Notes: generated by a model from the letters alone, not told the origin. A stretch of 25,246 nucleotides of DNA from Scatonaster sp045598705 (GCA_045598705.1 JAZLMM010000008.1:1-25246), one strand, 5' to 3'. Shown: positions 1 to 8,523, counted from the stretch's first letter. Numbers and translations are program-made.

Positions 1-128
1 GCTCGCATCGGCATGTTTTCCTTCCGACCAGTAAAAGAAACTGAATTCTAGTCGGAAGAGTCACTCGCATCTTTCATTTTCTCTTCCGACTACAGAACAC
101 TTTAGTCTCTCCAGTCGGAAATCTCGCG
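1..128. repeat. Imperfect 61-62 bp tandem repeat with hairpin arms, cut by the window edge
   Basis: Two consecutive units share the landmarks CTCGCATC (2-9 and 64-71), a T-rich stretch, CTTCCGAC (21-28 and 83-90) and AGTCGGAA (50-57 and 113-120). A third start, CTCGCG, appears at 123. Within each unit CTTCCGAC and GTCGGAA(G) are inverted and could pair as a 7-8 bp stem around a 22-23 nt loop. In unit 1 the loop also holds a small CAGT/ACTG stem. The inverted 8-mers alternate about every 31 bases. The block lies downstream of the helicase stop codon. Its function is unknown: it could be a structured 3' untranslated region, a small RNA or a protein-binding array. The left end is not visible. 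Confidence 0.6.
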
Positions 129-173
129 TTTCACACCAGTATGTTATTTCCCCATTTCAATTCTTCTGATTCC

Positions 174-2927
174 TCATTCCCCAAGTTTCCGTGAAGAACC
201 ATTTTTGTTCAATTCTTCAGGATAAAGCCTCTCTCCACATTGACTACAGAATATTGCATCAGGATCCGCCTTGGCCCCACAGTGACGGCAGAAGTTTGCG
301 CGTGGCATCGACGGAGCCACCACCTGCGTGGCCGGTGCCTCTTGCATCTCCTGCAAAACTTGCGTAGCCTGTCCCGCTTGCGCACCTTGTGCTTGGCGCT
401 GGGCAAGAATTCTCGCTCGTTCTTCTTCGAAGATTCGATTCATGCTGGCCTGGCTGATCTCACGTTCCGGCTGCTGAGTCTGTGAATCGGACGTATCCGC
501 ACCCTCCGAAGCCGCGTTCGTCGAAACAGAATTCGCCGAAGTCTCCCCGCTCGTCGAAGCCGCACCAGTCTCCGCACCAGTCTTCGCGGCAACCTCCGCG
601 CCCGCCATACCTTCTTTCACCATCTCACCGACAATAACACCCTGCGTAACATCTACCTGCTGATTCTCTTCCAAATCCAGATCTCGCTGCGCCGCAGAGG
701 ACTCATCTGCAAACGTATCGAACTCTGCCTGCTTGGCTTCCAGCAATTCCAACATACGTTCATCTACGGTATCCGGACAAAGAAGTCGATGCACGATGAC
801 ATCTCGAGTCTGCCCCATTCGATGCGCTCGACTGATTGCCTGATTCTCTATAGATGGCTTGTACTGTGGTTCACAAAGTACAACCACACTGGCTGACTGA
901 ATGTTCAGGCCGGTACCACCGGATGAAATCTGCGCTGCAAGCACAGCTCCGGCCGGGGATGCATCGAAAGCATCGATGATCCCTTGTCGTTCTTCAATCG
1001 GAACTGAACCATTGATGACCCCGACACAACGCTCGCCACAAAGCATCTTCACTTTCTCCAACGTATCCAGGAAGAACGAGAATACGAGCACCTTACGCGC
1101 ATCTTCCGCAGCCTCCTCCACGATTTCGCGCAGACGCGACGCCTTCGACGAAGTATTCATGAAATCCTCGTTGCGCCAAGATACTCTTCTCGCATCCATC
1201 AGGGTGCCACTCACCACATCATTCTCGTAGGTCGCCGCATCCTGCTCGGTCATGTCACACCACTCTTTGACATCCGTCAGTTCAGGAAGTTCCGCCAGCA
1301 CATCGTTCCGGCGGCGACGGTAATACACCGGCGAGATCTTTCGCTTGAATTCATCTGCATATGCCGATACACTCACGGCCTTCGCTTCTTTCGCCACGTC
1401 ATCCTGCAAATGTCCCAGAAGCCCCACCATCTCCTCGACGCGGTTCTCCAATGGTGTACCGGTCATGAACACGATACGATCCGTATGTTTGCAGAGTCTC
1501 AACACGTTCTGACTTCGTTTGGCCGAGGTGTTCTTGATGTAATGCGCCTCGTCCACAATCACCATATCCAGCGGGAAGTCCTCTTCCAGTTCGAAATGGT
1601 TCTCAAGGCTCTCGTAATTGACCACGGCGACACCGCCTTGTTCTTTCCAAGTGGCAAAAGCACTCGCCCTTTGGGCGTCGTGCATATTGTAGGCCTTCAT
1701 GTCGCTCTTCCCTTCAATTTCGCGGCACCAGTTCACGATGACGCTCGCCGGACACACGACCACAAAATGTGTAATATTGGCTCGAGGTTGCAACGTTTCC
1801 TGCGAAGCGTCCGCCGCCGATGCAGGTGCGACTTCCCGTTCAGGTGCAACTCCGTGAGCTGGTGTGGTCTGTTCGCCTTGTGCCGGCTCTTCATCTTTCG
1901 GACAACCGTTTCGCACAGAAACCATGGCAGCAAGCGCCTGTATTGTTTTACCAAGACCCATCTCATCGCCGAGCAGCACACGCTTCTGGTGAAGGATGTA
2001 CTTGACGCCCCAGATCTGATAACCACGAAGTGTGCAGGCAAGTCCCGTAAGGTCCACAGGCGTATTCGCCACGCCTTCACAGATTTCCTTACTTAAGCCA
2101 TATCCATCTTCGCTACTGTCGAATCGATCCGGCTCAATACTTTCCAGGACGTTATAGTATTCCACCGGTCGTTTGGCAAAATCATCCCATGCTTGGAATT
2201 CAGATATGGGCGGAAGTCCTAGCTGGACTTGTCCTATCCCATTAAGACTATCCGAACTCCCGATCAAAGGCCCCTGAATCGTTGGTAGAATGTTTGTAGC
2301 ATCGATTGCATCCGCGACCGCTGTCAGATGAGCATACGCACCATTCGCGGCATTCTTCTTGCTCTCACTTGCGAACAACCACTTCACACCATTGCTCGCA
2401 CAATTCAGACTGGTAAGCTCATCATTGATGGTAGACGGGAGCATAGCAAGAATTTGCTGACAGTAAGGAAGGTAATTCTTGGCGCGAATGTGTTCCGCTA
2501 CAGCAGTCACCAGTTTCGAGTACTCTGGTGTCTTGTGGTCCGTGCTCAATTTCAGTTTAACACTGTTACAAACCTCTGAAGCGACGGCATTTGCTATCTC
2601 TTTGGCTTTCTGCGCCATCACCTCTCCAATGCCATATACGCTCGACAATTTCTCTGGGGAAGCCGCCCAGATATCGTACATATTTACATATCCCGCATCC
2701 TTCAGCACGTTGATTCGGATGCCTGCTTTCCTCGCATTCAGTTCTTCGATCGGGATAAACTGAAGCTTGCGCTGTCCTTCCGGTTGGGAAACCAGATCGA
2801 TTGCAGATCGGATCTCGGTAACTGTATCTTCCAAATACTGTGGTCCGGCATTACCCATCTTCTGCGCATACCGGATACGATCCGTCAGCATCTGAATATC
2901 GCTTTTCTTACATGCTCTCTCTTTCAC
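174..2927 (-). CDS. SNF2-family DEAD/DEAH ATPase/helicase with HhH-like N-terminus and C-terminal zinc ribbon
   Basis: The 917-residue protein is an SNF2/Rad54-type superfamily 2 DNA translocase. The helicase motifs are visible in order: Walker A GDEMGLGKT (320-328), DEAH (459-462), MTGTPLEN (488-495), SGGTGLNI (669-676) and QAISRAHRMGQ (696-706). Residues about 58-117 resemble a helix-hairpin-helix DNA-binding segment (VYGIGEVMAQKAKEI). Residues 340-385 are an Ala/Pro/Glu-rich insertion between motifs I and Ia. After the core, a low-complexity Ala/Ser/Thr/Gln linker (about 765-875) leads to a CxxC-x10-CxxC zinc ribbon (C880, C883, C894, C897). The start is GTG, preceded by AAGGAG at a 9 nt spacing. 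No methylase or nuclease lies beside it, so a restriction or defence role cannot be argued from context. Chromatin-like or repair work on DNA is the family expectation; the exact substrate is unknown. Confidence 0.9.
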   Translation of the reverse strand: MKERACKKSDIQMLTDRIRYAQKMGNAGPQYLEDTVTEIRSAIDLVSQPEGQRKLQFIPIEELNARKAGIRINVLKDAGYVNMYDIWAASPEKLSSVYGIGEVMAQKAKEIANAVASEVCNSVKLKLSTDHKTPEYSKLVTAVAEHIRAKNYLPYCQQILAMLPSTINDELTSLNCASNGVKWLFASESKKNAANGAYAHLTAVADAIDATNILPTIQGPLIGSSDSLNGIGQVQLGLPPISEFQAWDDFAKRPVEYYNVLESIEPDRFDSSEDGYGLSKEICEGVANTPVDLTGLACTLRGYQIWGVKYILHQKRVLLGDEMGLGKTIQALAAMVSVRNGCPKDEEPAQGEQTTPAHGVAPEREVAPASAADASQETLQPRANITHFVVVCPASVIVNWCREIEGKSDMKAYNMHDAQRASAFATWKEQGGVAVVNYESLENHFELEEDFPLDMVIVDEAHYIKNTSAKRSQNVLRLCKHTDRIVFMTGTPLENRVEEMVGLLGHLQDDVAKEAKAVSVSAYADEFKRKISPVYYRRRRNDVLAELPELTDVKEWCDMTEQDAATYENDVVSGTLMDARRVSWRNEDFMNTSSKASRLREIVEEAAEDARKVLVFSFFLDTLEKVKMLCGERCVGVINGSVPIEERQGIIDAFDASPAGAVLAAQISSGGTGLNIQSASVVVLCEPQYKPSIENQAISRAHRMGQTRDVIVHRLLCPDTVDERMLELLEAKQAEFDTFADESSAAQRDLDLEENQQVDVTQGVIVGEMVKEGMAGAEVAAKTGAETGAASTSGETSANSVSTNAASEGADTSDSQTQQPEREISQASMNRIFEEERARILAQRQAQGAQAGQATQVLQEMQEAPATQVVAPSMPRANFCRHCGAKADPDAIFCSQCGERLYPEELNKNGSSRKLGE

Positions 2928-3012
2928 AGTGACCGTCTCCTTCTTGTATTGACCGCTCTCGATATTTACATCAGAATCTCACATTTACAATCGTCAATCT
3001 TTCGTAAAACGC

Positions 3013-4050
3013 TTATATATCAAGCGCATCAGGCATATCAGGTATTTCAGCGTTCAGGTCGATGGCATCGCCCATCTTTGCTTTGCGGGCAGTTTTGTAG
3101 ACTGGGTGTTTCTTCCGAATCGTCATCTTCGTATTCTCTTGCTCCGTACAAAGTTCCAGATCGATGGCACCTTTCGTCACATACGGGTGACGAAGGATAC
3201 GTGCACTCGCGCACTTTCCTGCTTTCTTGCCAAAAGAGATATAACTATACTTCTCATCTTCATACGGCACATCTGCATCCTTCAGCGACTTATGAAGTCG
3301 GCTCCTCATGACACGGCACGTAAAATGACACCAGTCATCTTCATCCAAGCGGCAGGCCGACTCGTGGGGGCACGGCGCCAGTAGATGCGCGCCTTCAGAA
3401 AGCAAGATTTCCCGGACCTGCTTCACCACTGCGAAGCCCTCCTTCGTTCCCGGCTCTACAATCGTCAGTACTTCTCCCGTTGCCGCCCAGAGCTTACGGA
3501 CCACCGATTCCCGCGCCTCTGCCGACATTTCATTCAGCACATAAGAGGCAAGCACCCAATCCGCCTTCTGCGGAATACCTGATGTTCCGAAGGAGTCGCC
3601 TTCTAAGTCAAAAGCATGCCACGTCGTCTTCGCTTGTAAAGATTCATCTTCATCCATCAGACGCGAACCCGTTGTTCTCATGGCCACTTCGCGTTCCAAG
3701 CAATCGATATGTTCAGGTTGAAGTATCGCATGGGCTGCCCACGCGCCCGTTCCGGAACCCGCGCCGACGTCCATCACTGAATGAATAACGCGTTCGCGGT
3801 TCGCCTCATCCGTACCACCCATACACTCCAGCGTGTACGAAAGCGCATCACACACGGCGCCGTATGTAGCCGGCATGCGAACTGCCGCATAGACCTGCGT
3901 CTCCAATTCGCTCGACACCAGCACGCGTCCGCGGCCGCTCTCATTCTTGTAGCGATCCGTCATCTGCCTAGAGATTCTCTTCAACTCATCCGAAGAATGC
4001 CCTTCCAGCATCTTTTCCATCGCATTTCTCAACTCAAATGGAATGTCCAT
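3013..4050 (-). CDS. Rsm22-family (METTL17-like) small ribosomal subunit methyltransferase-like protein
   Basis: The 345-residue protein has a class I SAM-binding core: the glycine-rich motif DVGAGSGTG (94-102) and a downstream EPGT (199-202) typical of the Rsm22 family. A cluster of cysteines, C227-PHESA-C233 then C241-HFT-C245, matches the family's proposed iron-sulfur site. The mitochondrial relatives Rsm22/METTL17 act in small ribosomal subunit assembly; the bacterial members are little studied. The ATG at 4050 is preceded by AGGGGAG at 8 nt. A promoter sits between this gene and the upstream tRNA terminator. The helicase follows after 85 bp on the same strand, so the two may be co-transcribed. 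Assignment to the family is fairly secure; whether it methylates rRNA or is a structural assembly factor is open. Confidence 0.8.
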   Translation of the reverse strand: MDIPFELRNAMEKMLEGHSSDELKRISRQMTDRYKNESGRGRVLVSSELETQVYAAVRMPATYGAVCDALSYTLECMGGTDEANRERVIHSVMDVGAGSGTGAWAAHAILQPEHIDCLEREVAMRTTGSRLMDEDESLQAKTTWHAFDLEGDSFGTSGIPQKADWVLASYVLNEMSAEARESVVRKLWAATGEVLTIVEPGTKEGFAVVKQVREILLSEGAHLLAPCPHESACRLDEDDWCHFTCRVMRSRLHKSLKDADVPYEDEKYSYISFGKKAGKCASARILRHPYVTKGAIDLELCTEQENTKMTIRKKHPVYKTARKAKMGDAIDLNAEIPDMPDALDI

Positions 4051-4116
4051 GACCCTCGCTCCCCTAACTTGTTTACTTTCACATCAGCATACACACGCCT
4101 GAACGACCGCAACACC

Positions 4117-4144
4117 ATTGTATCGCAAATTCTGATGAAACCAA
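4117..4144 (-). promoter_or_regulatory. Probable sigma-A promoter for the Rsm22-like gene
   Basis: On the minus strand, TTGGTT (4144-4139), a 16 nt spacer and TACAAT (4122-4117) precede the gene by about 65 nt. The -10 is strong and the -35 is weak. It lies just beyond the tRNA terminator, where a new promoter is needed. Confidence 0.45.
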
Positions 4145-4149
4145 ACAGA

Positions 4150-4182
4150 GCCATAATAGAAAAGCTGCTTCCCCGAAGCCAG
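4150..4182 (-). terminator. Intrinsic terminator downstream of tRNA-Val
   Basis: On the minus strand, CTGGCTTC-GGG-GAAGCAG forms a 7 bp stem with one bulged G and a 3 nt loop (4182-4165). It is followed by the T-rich run CTTTTCTATTAT. It starts about 20 nt past the encoded CCA of the tRNA. Confidence 0.55.
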
Positions 4183-4202
4183 AAGCTTCAAAGAAACAGC
4201 CT

Positions 4203-4279
4203 TGGTGGGTAGTATTGGACTTGAACCAACGACCCCTTGCATGTCAAGCAAGTACTCTAACCAGCTGAGCTAACCACCC
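4203..4279 (-). tRNA. tRNA-Val (anticodon GAC)
   Basis: The 77 nt minus-strand sequence folds as a complete cloverleaf. The acceptor stem is GGGTGGT/ACTACCC with one G-U pair. The D arm is GCTC...GAGT. The anticodon stem CTTGC/GCAAG encloses the loop TTGACAT, giving anticodon GAC (Val). The T arm has the loop TTCAAGT. Discriminator A and an encoded CCA end the gene at 4203. It is a single tRNA gene with its own promoter (4292-4320) and terminator (4150-4182), placed just downstream of copA. Confidence 0.95.
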
Positions 4280-4291
4280 GTTGACTTAAAG

Positions 4292-4320
4292 AGTTTACTA
4301 AAAGTCTGCTCGAAAATCAA
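4292..4320 (-). promoter_or_regulatory. Promoter of tRNA-Val
   Basis: TTGATT (4320-4315), a 17 nt spacer and TAAACT (4297-4292) on the minus strand place the start point about 6 nt before the tRNA 5' end. The -35 overlaps the copA stop codon. Confidence 0.6.
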
Positions 4321-4535
4321 GCCTTCTCACCCAGATACTTGAAATCCTTACTCGCAATGACCTCAGCCACCAGCGATTCGTCCCAGGCCGACTCATCACC
4401 AAGCTCCACCACACACGAATTCTCACTGTGATTCGGCATAGCCGTCACAATGAATGGCAGCGCCTCCAAGGCTTTCTTCACCGTCGCCTCACAATGGCCA
4501 CACATCATGCCCTCAATTATTAATGTCTTACGCAT
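4317..4535 (-). CDS. Possible nested in-frame copper chaperone (CopZ-like) inside the copA 3' end
   Basis: Met801 of CopA is preceded on the minus strand by GGGAAGGAG and then 7 nt before ATG, which is an optimal ribosome binding site. Translation from it would give a 72-residue protein equal to the whole C-terminal HMA domain, starting MRKTLIIEGMMCGHC. That is the size and layout of a free CopZ chaperone. Two readings are possible: an active internal start giving both the pump and a soluble chaperone, or a fossil of a former separate copZ gene fused in frame to copA. The ribosome binding site and the domain are seen directly; expression is inferred. Confidence 0.5.
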   Translation of the reverse strand: MRKTLIIEGMMCGHCEATVKKALEALPFIVTAMPNHSENSCVVELGDESAWDESLVAEVIASKDFKYLGEKA

Positions 4536-6935
4536 ATTTATGCTCCTTCCCTCAACGTCGTTCACATCGGTCTTTGCCCCTACGGGACAAGCCTCACCAA
4601 GACGAGGCACGTCGAAATCCGCTGGAATCTGTTTTCTATTATAACCTTTTCTGCGCCCATCTTTCGAAGAATCTTTCATATTGAAGAGATTCAGACGCAA
4701 CGCGTTCATGCAAACGGTAAAACTCGAGATACTCATGCAGGCCGCACCGATCATGGGGTTCATTTTCCACGGGAAAAGCCCTGCCGCCAATGGGATACAG
4801 ATGGCGTTATAGAAGAACGCCCAGAACAGATTCTGGCGAATGATTCGCAACGTTCTTCGGCTGAGCCGCACGGCTGCCGCCACATCTAGTAAAGAGCCAC
4901 TCATGAGCACCAGTTCCGCAGAATCAATCGCCACATCCGTGCCCGCTCCGATGGCCACGCCTACGTCTGCCGCAACCAATGCAGGGGCATCGTTGATGCC
5001 ATCCCCCACCAGGATAACCTTCCCGTACTTCTGAAGTGCACGAACCGCCTGTGATTTCTCATTGGGAAGCAGCGACGCCACATGACGGTCGACGCCCGCC
5101 TGCTCGGCAATCACTTTCGCCGTAGCCGATTGATCGCCGGTCAGCATCACGGAGGTCAGTCCCAGATTCGAGAGAGCTGCCACCGCCTCGCGCGAATCTT
5201 CCTTGATCGCATCCGCCAAAGCAATGAAGCCCAGTACCACGCCCGCTTCTTCCACATAGACAAGTGTTTTCCCTTCCGTGGCAGAAACACCCGCCTTATC
5301 ATCGAGTGCCTCCATACCATTTGCATACCCACCGACAAACGCACGGTTGCCGCAGTGTATGCGTTGGCCGGCGATCTCGCCCTCCAAGCCATGCCCGGCT
5401 TGTTCCGTGAAGCGAGTCACCTCCGGTTGTGCTACGCCTTCCTTCTTAGCATACGAAACGATAGCTTTGGCCAGTGGATGCTCACTTCGCCTCTCCAGAG
5501 CACCAGCCACCTCCAGAAGTCGCTGTTCTTCCACGCCCGCCGCAGTCACAACTGTGACGACCTCAGGCTTTCCCGACGTAATCGTACCCGTCTTATCCAG
5601 TGCCACAATATCCGCCCGACCAATATTCTCCAGCGCCGCCCCCGTCTTAAGAAGCACGCCGTTTCGTGCCCCGATTCCATTTCCGACCATGATGGCCGTT
5701 GGTGTCGCAAGTCCCAGCGCGCATGGACACGAAATCACTAATACCGAGATGCCGCGCGCAAGTGCAAAGCTCAATGCTTCGCCTGCAATCAGCCAGCCTG
5801 CCGTCACGATGATTGCAATCCCGATTACCGCCGGCACGAATACCGCAGACACATGATCCGCAATACGCGCGATCGGTGCTTTGGTCGTCGACGCATCGCT
5901 CACCATCTGGATAATCTGTGAGAGTGTAGTATCTTGCCCCACTCGAGTCGCTCGGCATTTCAGGAACCCCGACTGATTCATGGTAGCGGCACTGACCACC
6001 GCCCCCGGCATCTTATCCACAGGGATTGATTCACCCGTCAACATAGATTCATCGACCGCACTAGATCCCTCCAGCACCACGCCGTCCACCGGGATGCTTT
6101 CGCCCGCTTTCACGACAAAAACATCGTCCACTCGCACTTCTTCAATCGGTACAATCACTTCGTTATCTTCGGATTCCGTTCCACTACGCACCACGTGTGC
6201 CGTCTTCGGCGCAAGTTTCAGAAGGCTCTTCAAGGCATTCGTCGTCCGTCCTTTCGAGATGGACTCAAGTAGTTTTCCCACCGTAATCAACGCAGGAATC
6301 ATGGCGGCGGATTCGAAATAGAGCTGATCGTGATAAAGGTCTGCAATCACCGCGTTGCCGGACGTTCCGATACCAACCGGCAGGATGCGCACAATCTGTA
6401 GGAACACCCAGAAGCTCCAGAGGAACGACACCCCAGAGCCCAGCGCCACAAGGGTATCCATGTTCGGCGCGCCATGAAGGGCACTTCGGACACCGCTACT
6501 GAAGAACTTTCGGTTAATGATCATGACGGCCAGCGCCAGCACCATCTGTAGACTCGCCAATCTGGCAAAATGACCCGTCAAGAAGCTGGGAAGTGGCCAT
6601 CCGAGCATGTGGTGTCCCATGGTCACATACATCAGTATCAGAAGGAGCACCGAAGACAGCACCAGGCGTCGCACAAGCTTCGGTGTCTCCCGGTCACTCA
6701 TCAGCGATTCTTCCATGTCAACTTGGGAAGCAGTATTTTCTTGAGGCTTCGCGCCATATCCTGATTTTTCCACGGCCTGAATAACTTTTTCCACGGAAAA
6801 ATCACCCGTCACGGCCATGGAGTTGGTAAGTAAGCTGACCGACACAGATTCCACACCCGGCACTTGGCCGACCGCTTTCTCCACACGCGCCACACAGGCC
6901 GCACAACTCATCCCAGTAACTAGGAATTTCTCCAT
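4317..6935 (-). CDS. copA: Copper-translocating P1B-type ATPase with HMA domains at both ends
   Basis: The 872-residue pump exports Cu(I) across the cytoplasmic membrane using ATP. An N-terminal heavy-metal domain carries GMSCAAC (C11, C14). The core has the actuator TGES (300-303), the transmembrane metal motif CPC (403-405), the phosphorylation site DKTGT (D447), SEHP (484-487) and GDGINDAP (644-651). The last membrane segments contain YN (709-710) and MSISS (734-738), all diagnostic of the Cu(I) P1B-1 class. Unusually, after the final membrane helix a basic linker (about 752-800) leads to a second CopZ-like domain with GMMCGHC (C812, C815). The gene follows the DUF3592-like membrane gene after 23 bp, so the two are probably one transcript. 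No CsoR or CopY regulator gene is nearby. A nested start at residue 801 is listed separately. Confidence 0.95.
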   Translation of the reverse strand: MEKFLVTGMSCAACVARVEKAVGQVPGVESVSVSLLTNSMAVTGDFSVEKVIQAVEKSGYGAKPQENTASQVDMEESLMSDRETPKLVRRLVLSSVLLLILMYVTMGHHMLGWPLPSFLTGHFARLASLQMVLALAVMIINRKFFSSGVRSALHGAPNMDTLVALGSGVSFLWSFWVFLQIVRILPVGIGTSGNAVIADLYHDQLYFESAAMIPALITVGKLLESISKGRTTNALKSLLKLAPKTAHVVRSGTESEDNEVIVPIEEVRVDDVFVVKAGESIPVDGVVLEGSSAVDESMLTGESIPVDKMPGAVVSAATMNQSGFLKCRATRVGQDTTLSQIIQMVSDASTTKAPIARIADHVSAVFVPAVIGIAIIVTAGWLIAGEALSFALARGISVLVISCPCALGLATPTAIMVGNGIGARNGVLLKTGAALENIGRADIVALDKTGTITSGKPEVVTVVTAAGVEEQRLLEVAGALERRSEHPLAKAIVSYAKKEGVAQPEVTRFTEQAGHGLEGEIAGQRIHCGNRAFVGGYANGMEALDDKAGVSATEGKTLVYVEEAGVVLGFIALADAIKEDSREAVAALSNLGLTSVMLTGDQSATAKVIAEQAGVDRHVASLLPNEKSQAVRALQKYGKVILVGDGINDAPALVAADVGVAIGAGTDVAIDSAELVLMSGSLLDVAAAVRLSRRTLRIIRQNLFWAFFYNAICIPLAAGLFPWKMNPMIGAACMSISSFTVCMNALRLNLFNMKDSSKDGRRKGYNRKQIPADFDVPRLGEACPVGAKTDVNDVEGRSINMRKTLIIEGMMCGHCEATVKKALEALPFIVTAMPNHSENSCVVELGDESAWDESLVAEVIASKDFKYLGEKA

Positions 6936-6958
6936 GACTGTCTCACTAATCTCCTCAT

Positions 6959-8365
6959 TTATTCTTCGTAGATATACAGCTTCGCATCAAGTAGGTCTAC
7001 CTGACCATCTTCCAACTTCATCCAGTAGTAGGTATCGCCATACTGTGTATTCTCATAATACCGCAATCTTTCAGCAGGTATTCTGATCGAACAGCACTCA
7101 CCATTGGCCGCGACAAAAGAAAGCTTGTCACCATTTCTCTGCTGGAAAGAGACCGTGACAATGTCGTAGGTATCGCTATCGTATCTTTCCTTGACATATT
7201 GATCCGTAATATAGCATTTACCATCTTGGCTGTAGCGAGAAGAATGCTCCGGTGTTTGGTCACCTGCATAGCGGTAATCATCCATATCACATAGCATGGC
7301 CGGTTTTCCTGGCACCTCTACCCAATACACGTGTTCATTCACTTCATAAGTATCATTGGAGATGACGCCATATGGAAGACCTGAAGTCTCCTCGAAATAA
7401 TACTGGTTGCCGGATACGTCAATCACCACGCGTTCAAAGACGATATATTCCGGCACCTCATCCTCGGAACAGTGATAAGCCGCCGCAATCAACGCATCGT
7501 TGATCACTTTTCGCTTGTCTTTTGCCATGTCTTCTTTTACTGCCATGGATGCACCAAGAATAATGAAGCTCACAGCCACCATGCAGACACCGGCAATCAA
7601 TATACCCAGTCTGATTGAATTTTTGCCATTGATAATACACTTATTCGGGTCCTCTGGGCTAATCTTCACCTCCACGACGTCACCGACTCTTGGAAGTTCA
7701 AATTCATCTTCTTCGTAGTAGCCATCGTACACCATATACTCACGACCACCATAGGTAAACTGGTAGACAGGGCACGTCTCTAGGAATGAATGCTGGTGAT
7801 TCTCCGAACCTGAAGTACGAATGACATCATCGAAGCCGATACAAGTCGCCTGAAGTTCCACCGTACAATTCTTCTTCAACGAAACATACCAAACCAATGT
7901 CGCAATCACCGTGATGACACCCGCTAAGAAAAGCGTTGCACTGATGATCATCATGATCACGCTGGCCGGATTCTGGATATAGTCCATCTGATAAAGGATA
8001 TAGGACACTTCACCACCGGCTGCGATGAGGAAGCAGATGCCGGATACTAACCGAAACAAGTTGATCTTCGGTACTTCCGGGTCGCTGTTCTTGGTATTCA
8101 CGAAAATGGTCAGGCTGATCAGCACACAGAACATAATGATTGTGTGATACGCGCACGAATGATACTTGGAAAATCCAAAGAAGCACAGTAGAATACCGTC
8201 TATGACCGTGGCCAGAATAAGTACAGCACTGATTACATTCTTGGCAGAATGCGGTGACTCACGGAATTCAGTCTTTCCTTTCTCCCGCAAGTAGGCGTTA
8301 AAATCATGAATATTCGGTCGGACATCCGACTCACGGAAATACTTGCCTTCCTTACTATAGTGCAT
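6959..8365 (-). CDS. Multipass membrane protein with DUF3592-like extramembrane region
   Basis: The start used here is ATG at 8365, because GAGGAG lies 7 nt before it; a TTG 21 nt upstream would put that site inside the gene. The 468-residue protein has four hydrophobic segments (about 43-65, 73-90, 103-126 and 134-162). A soluble part of about 90 residues follows, with CPVYQFTYGGREY and a GDVVEVKISPEDPNK turn, the pattern of DUF3592 proteins. Then come a fifth membrane segment (about 252-272) and a Tyr/Asp-rich C-terminal domain of about 190 residues with no family I recognise. Function is unknown. It sits 23 bp upstream of copA, which suggests co-transcription, but nothing in it points to copper binding. 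Confidence 0.75.
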   Translation of the reverse strand: MHYSKEGKYFRESDVRPNIHDFNAYLREKGKTEFRESPHSAKNVISAVLILATVIDGILLCFFGFSKYHSCAYHTIIMFCVLISLTIFVNTKNSDPEVPKINLFRLVSGICFLIAAGGEVSYILYQMDYIQNPASVIMMIISATLFLAGVITVIATLVWYVSLKKNCTVELQATCIGFDDVIRTSGSENHQHSFLETCPVYQFTYGGREYMVYDGYYEEDEFELPRVGDVVEVKISPEDPNKCIINGKNSIRLGILIAGVCMVAVSFIILGASMAVKEDMAKDKRKVINDALIAAAYHCSEDEVPEYIVFERVVIDVSGNQYYFEETSGLPYGVISNDTYEVNEHVYWVEVPGKPAMLCDMDDYRYAGDQTPEHSSRYSQDGKCYITDQYVKERYDSDTYDIVTVSFQQRNGDKLSFVAANGECCSIRIPAERLRYYENTQYGDTYYWMKLEDGQVDLLDAKLYIYEE

Positions 8366-8402
8366 CGTGAATCTCCTCTTCCCCAACAGAAGGGCATCTA
8401 TC

Positions 8403-8427
8403 CCACAACGCGGGTCGCCCCGTTGTT
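8403..8427 (-). promoter_or_regulatory. GC-rich hairpin in the leader of the DUF3592-like gene
   Basis: ACAACG-c-GGG, loop TCG, CCC-CGTTGT (8405-8426) forms a 9 bp stem with one bulge between the putative promoter and the ribosome binding site. No T-tract follows on the minus strand, so it is not an obvious terminator. It may stabilise the RNA or control translation. Confidence 0.3.
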
Positions 8428-8444
8428 CTTACATATCTTCCACC

Positions 8445-8453
8445 ATTTTAACA
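8445..8453 (-). promoter_or_regulatory. Extended -10 promoter for the DUF3592-like gene and copA
   Basis: TGTTAAAAT (8453-8445) on the minus strand is an extended -10 element about 80 nt before the start codon. The -35 position (GTGTCC) is poor, which is tolerated with an extended -10. No CopY or CsoR-type palindrome was recognised around it. Confidence 0.4.
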
Positions 8454-8523
8454 CATCACCCCATATTGGACACGATGTACCATCTCAAACAACTTGTGTG
8501 CTTACGATTTAGCGGCATACTAA

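Noticed and set aside
1..128. CRISPR array
   Set aside because: The 8-mers alternate in orientation, are too short and lie within a longer 61-62 bp direct repeat; no cas gene is present.
1410..2096. 228-codon plus-strand ORF inside the helicase gene
   Set aside because: It is a shadow frame over the conserved helicase motifs, without ribosome binding site or known domain.
174..4050. Defence island or restriction system around the SNF2 helicase
   Set aside because: No nuclease, methylase or known defence partner is next to it; the neighbours are an Rsm22-like gene and a tRNA.
4203..4279. tRNA as an integration site for a mobile element
   Set aside because: No integrase gene and no repeated tRNA 3' end were seen in the neighbouring sequence.
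6936..6958. CopY/CsoR operator directly before copA
   Set aside because: The 23 bp gap has no TACA-N2-TGTA type palindrome; copA is probably transcribed from the promoter before the upstream gene.
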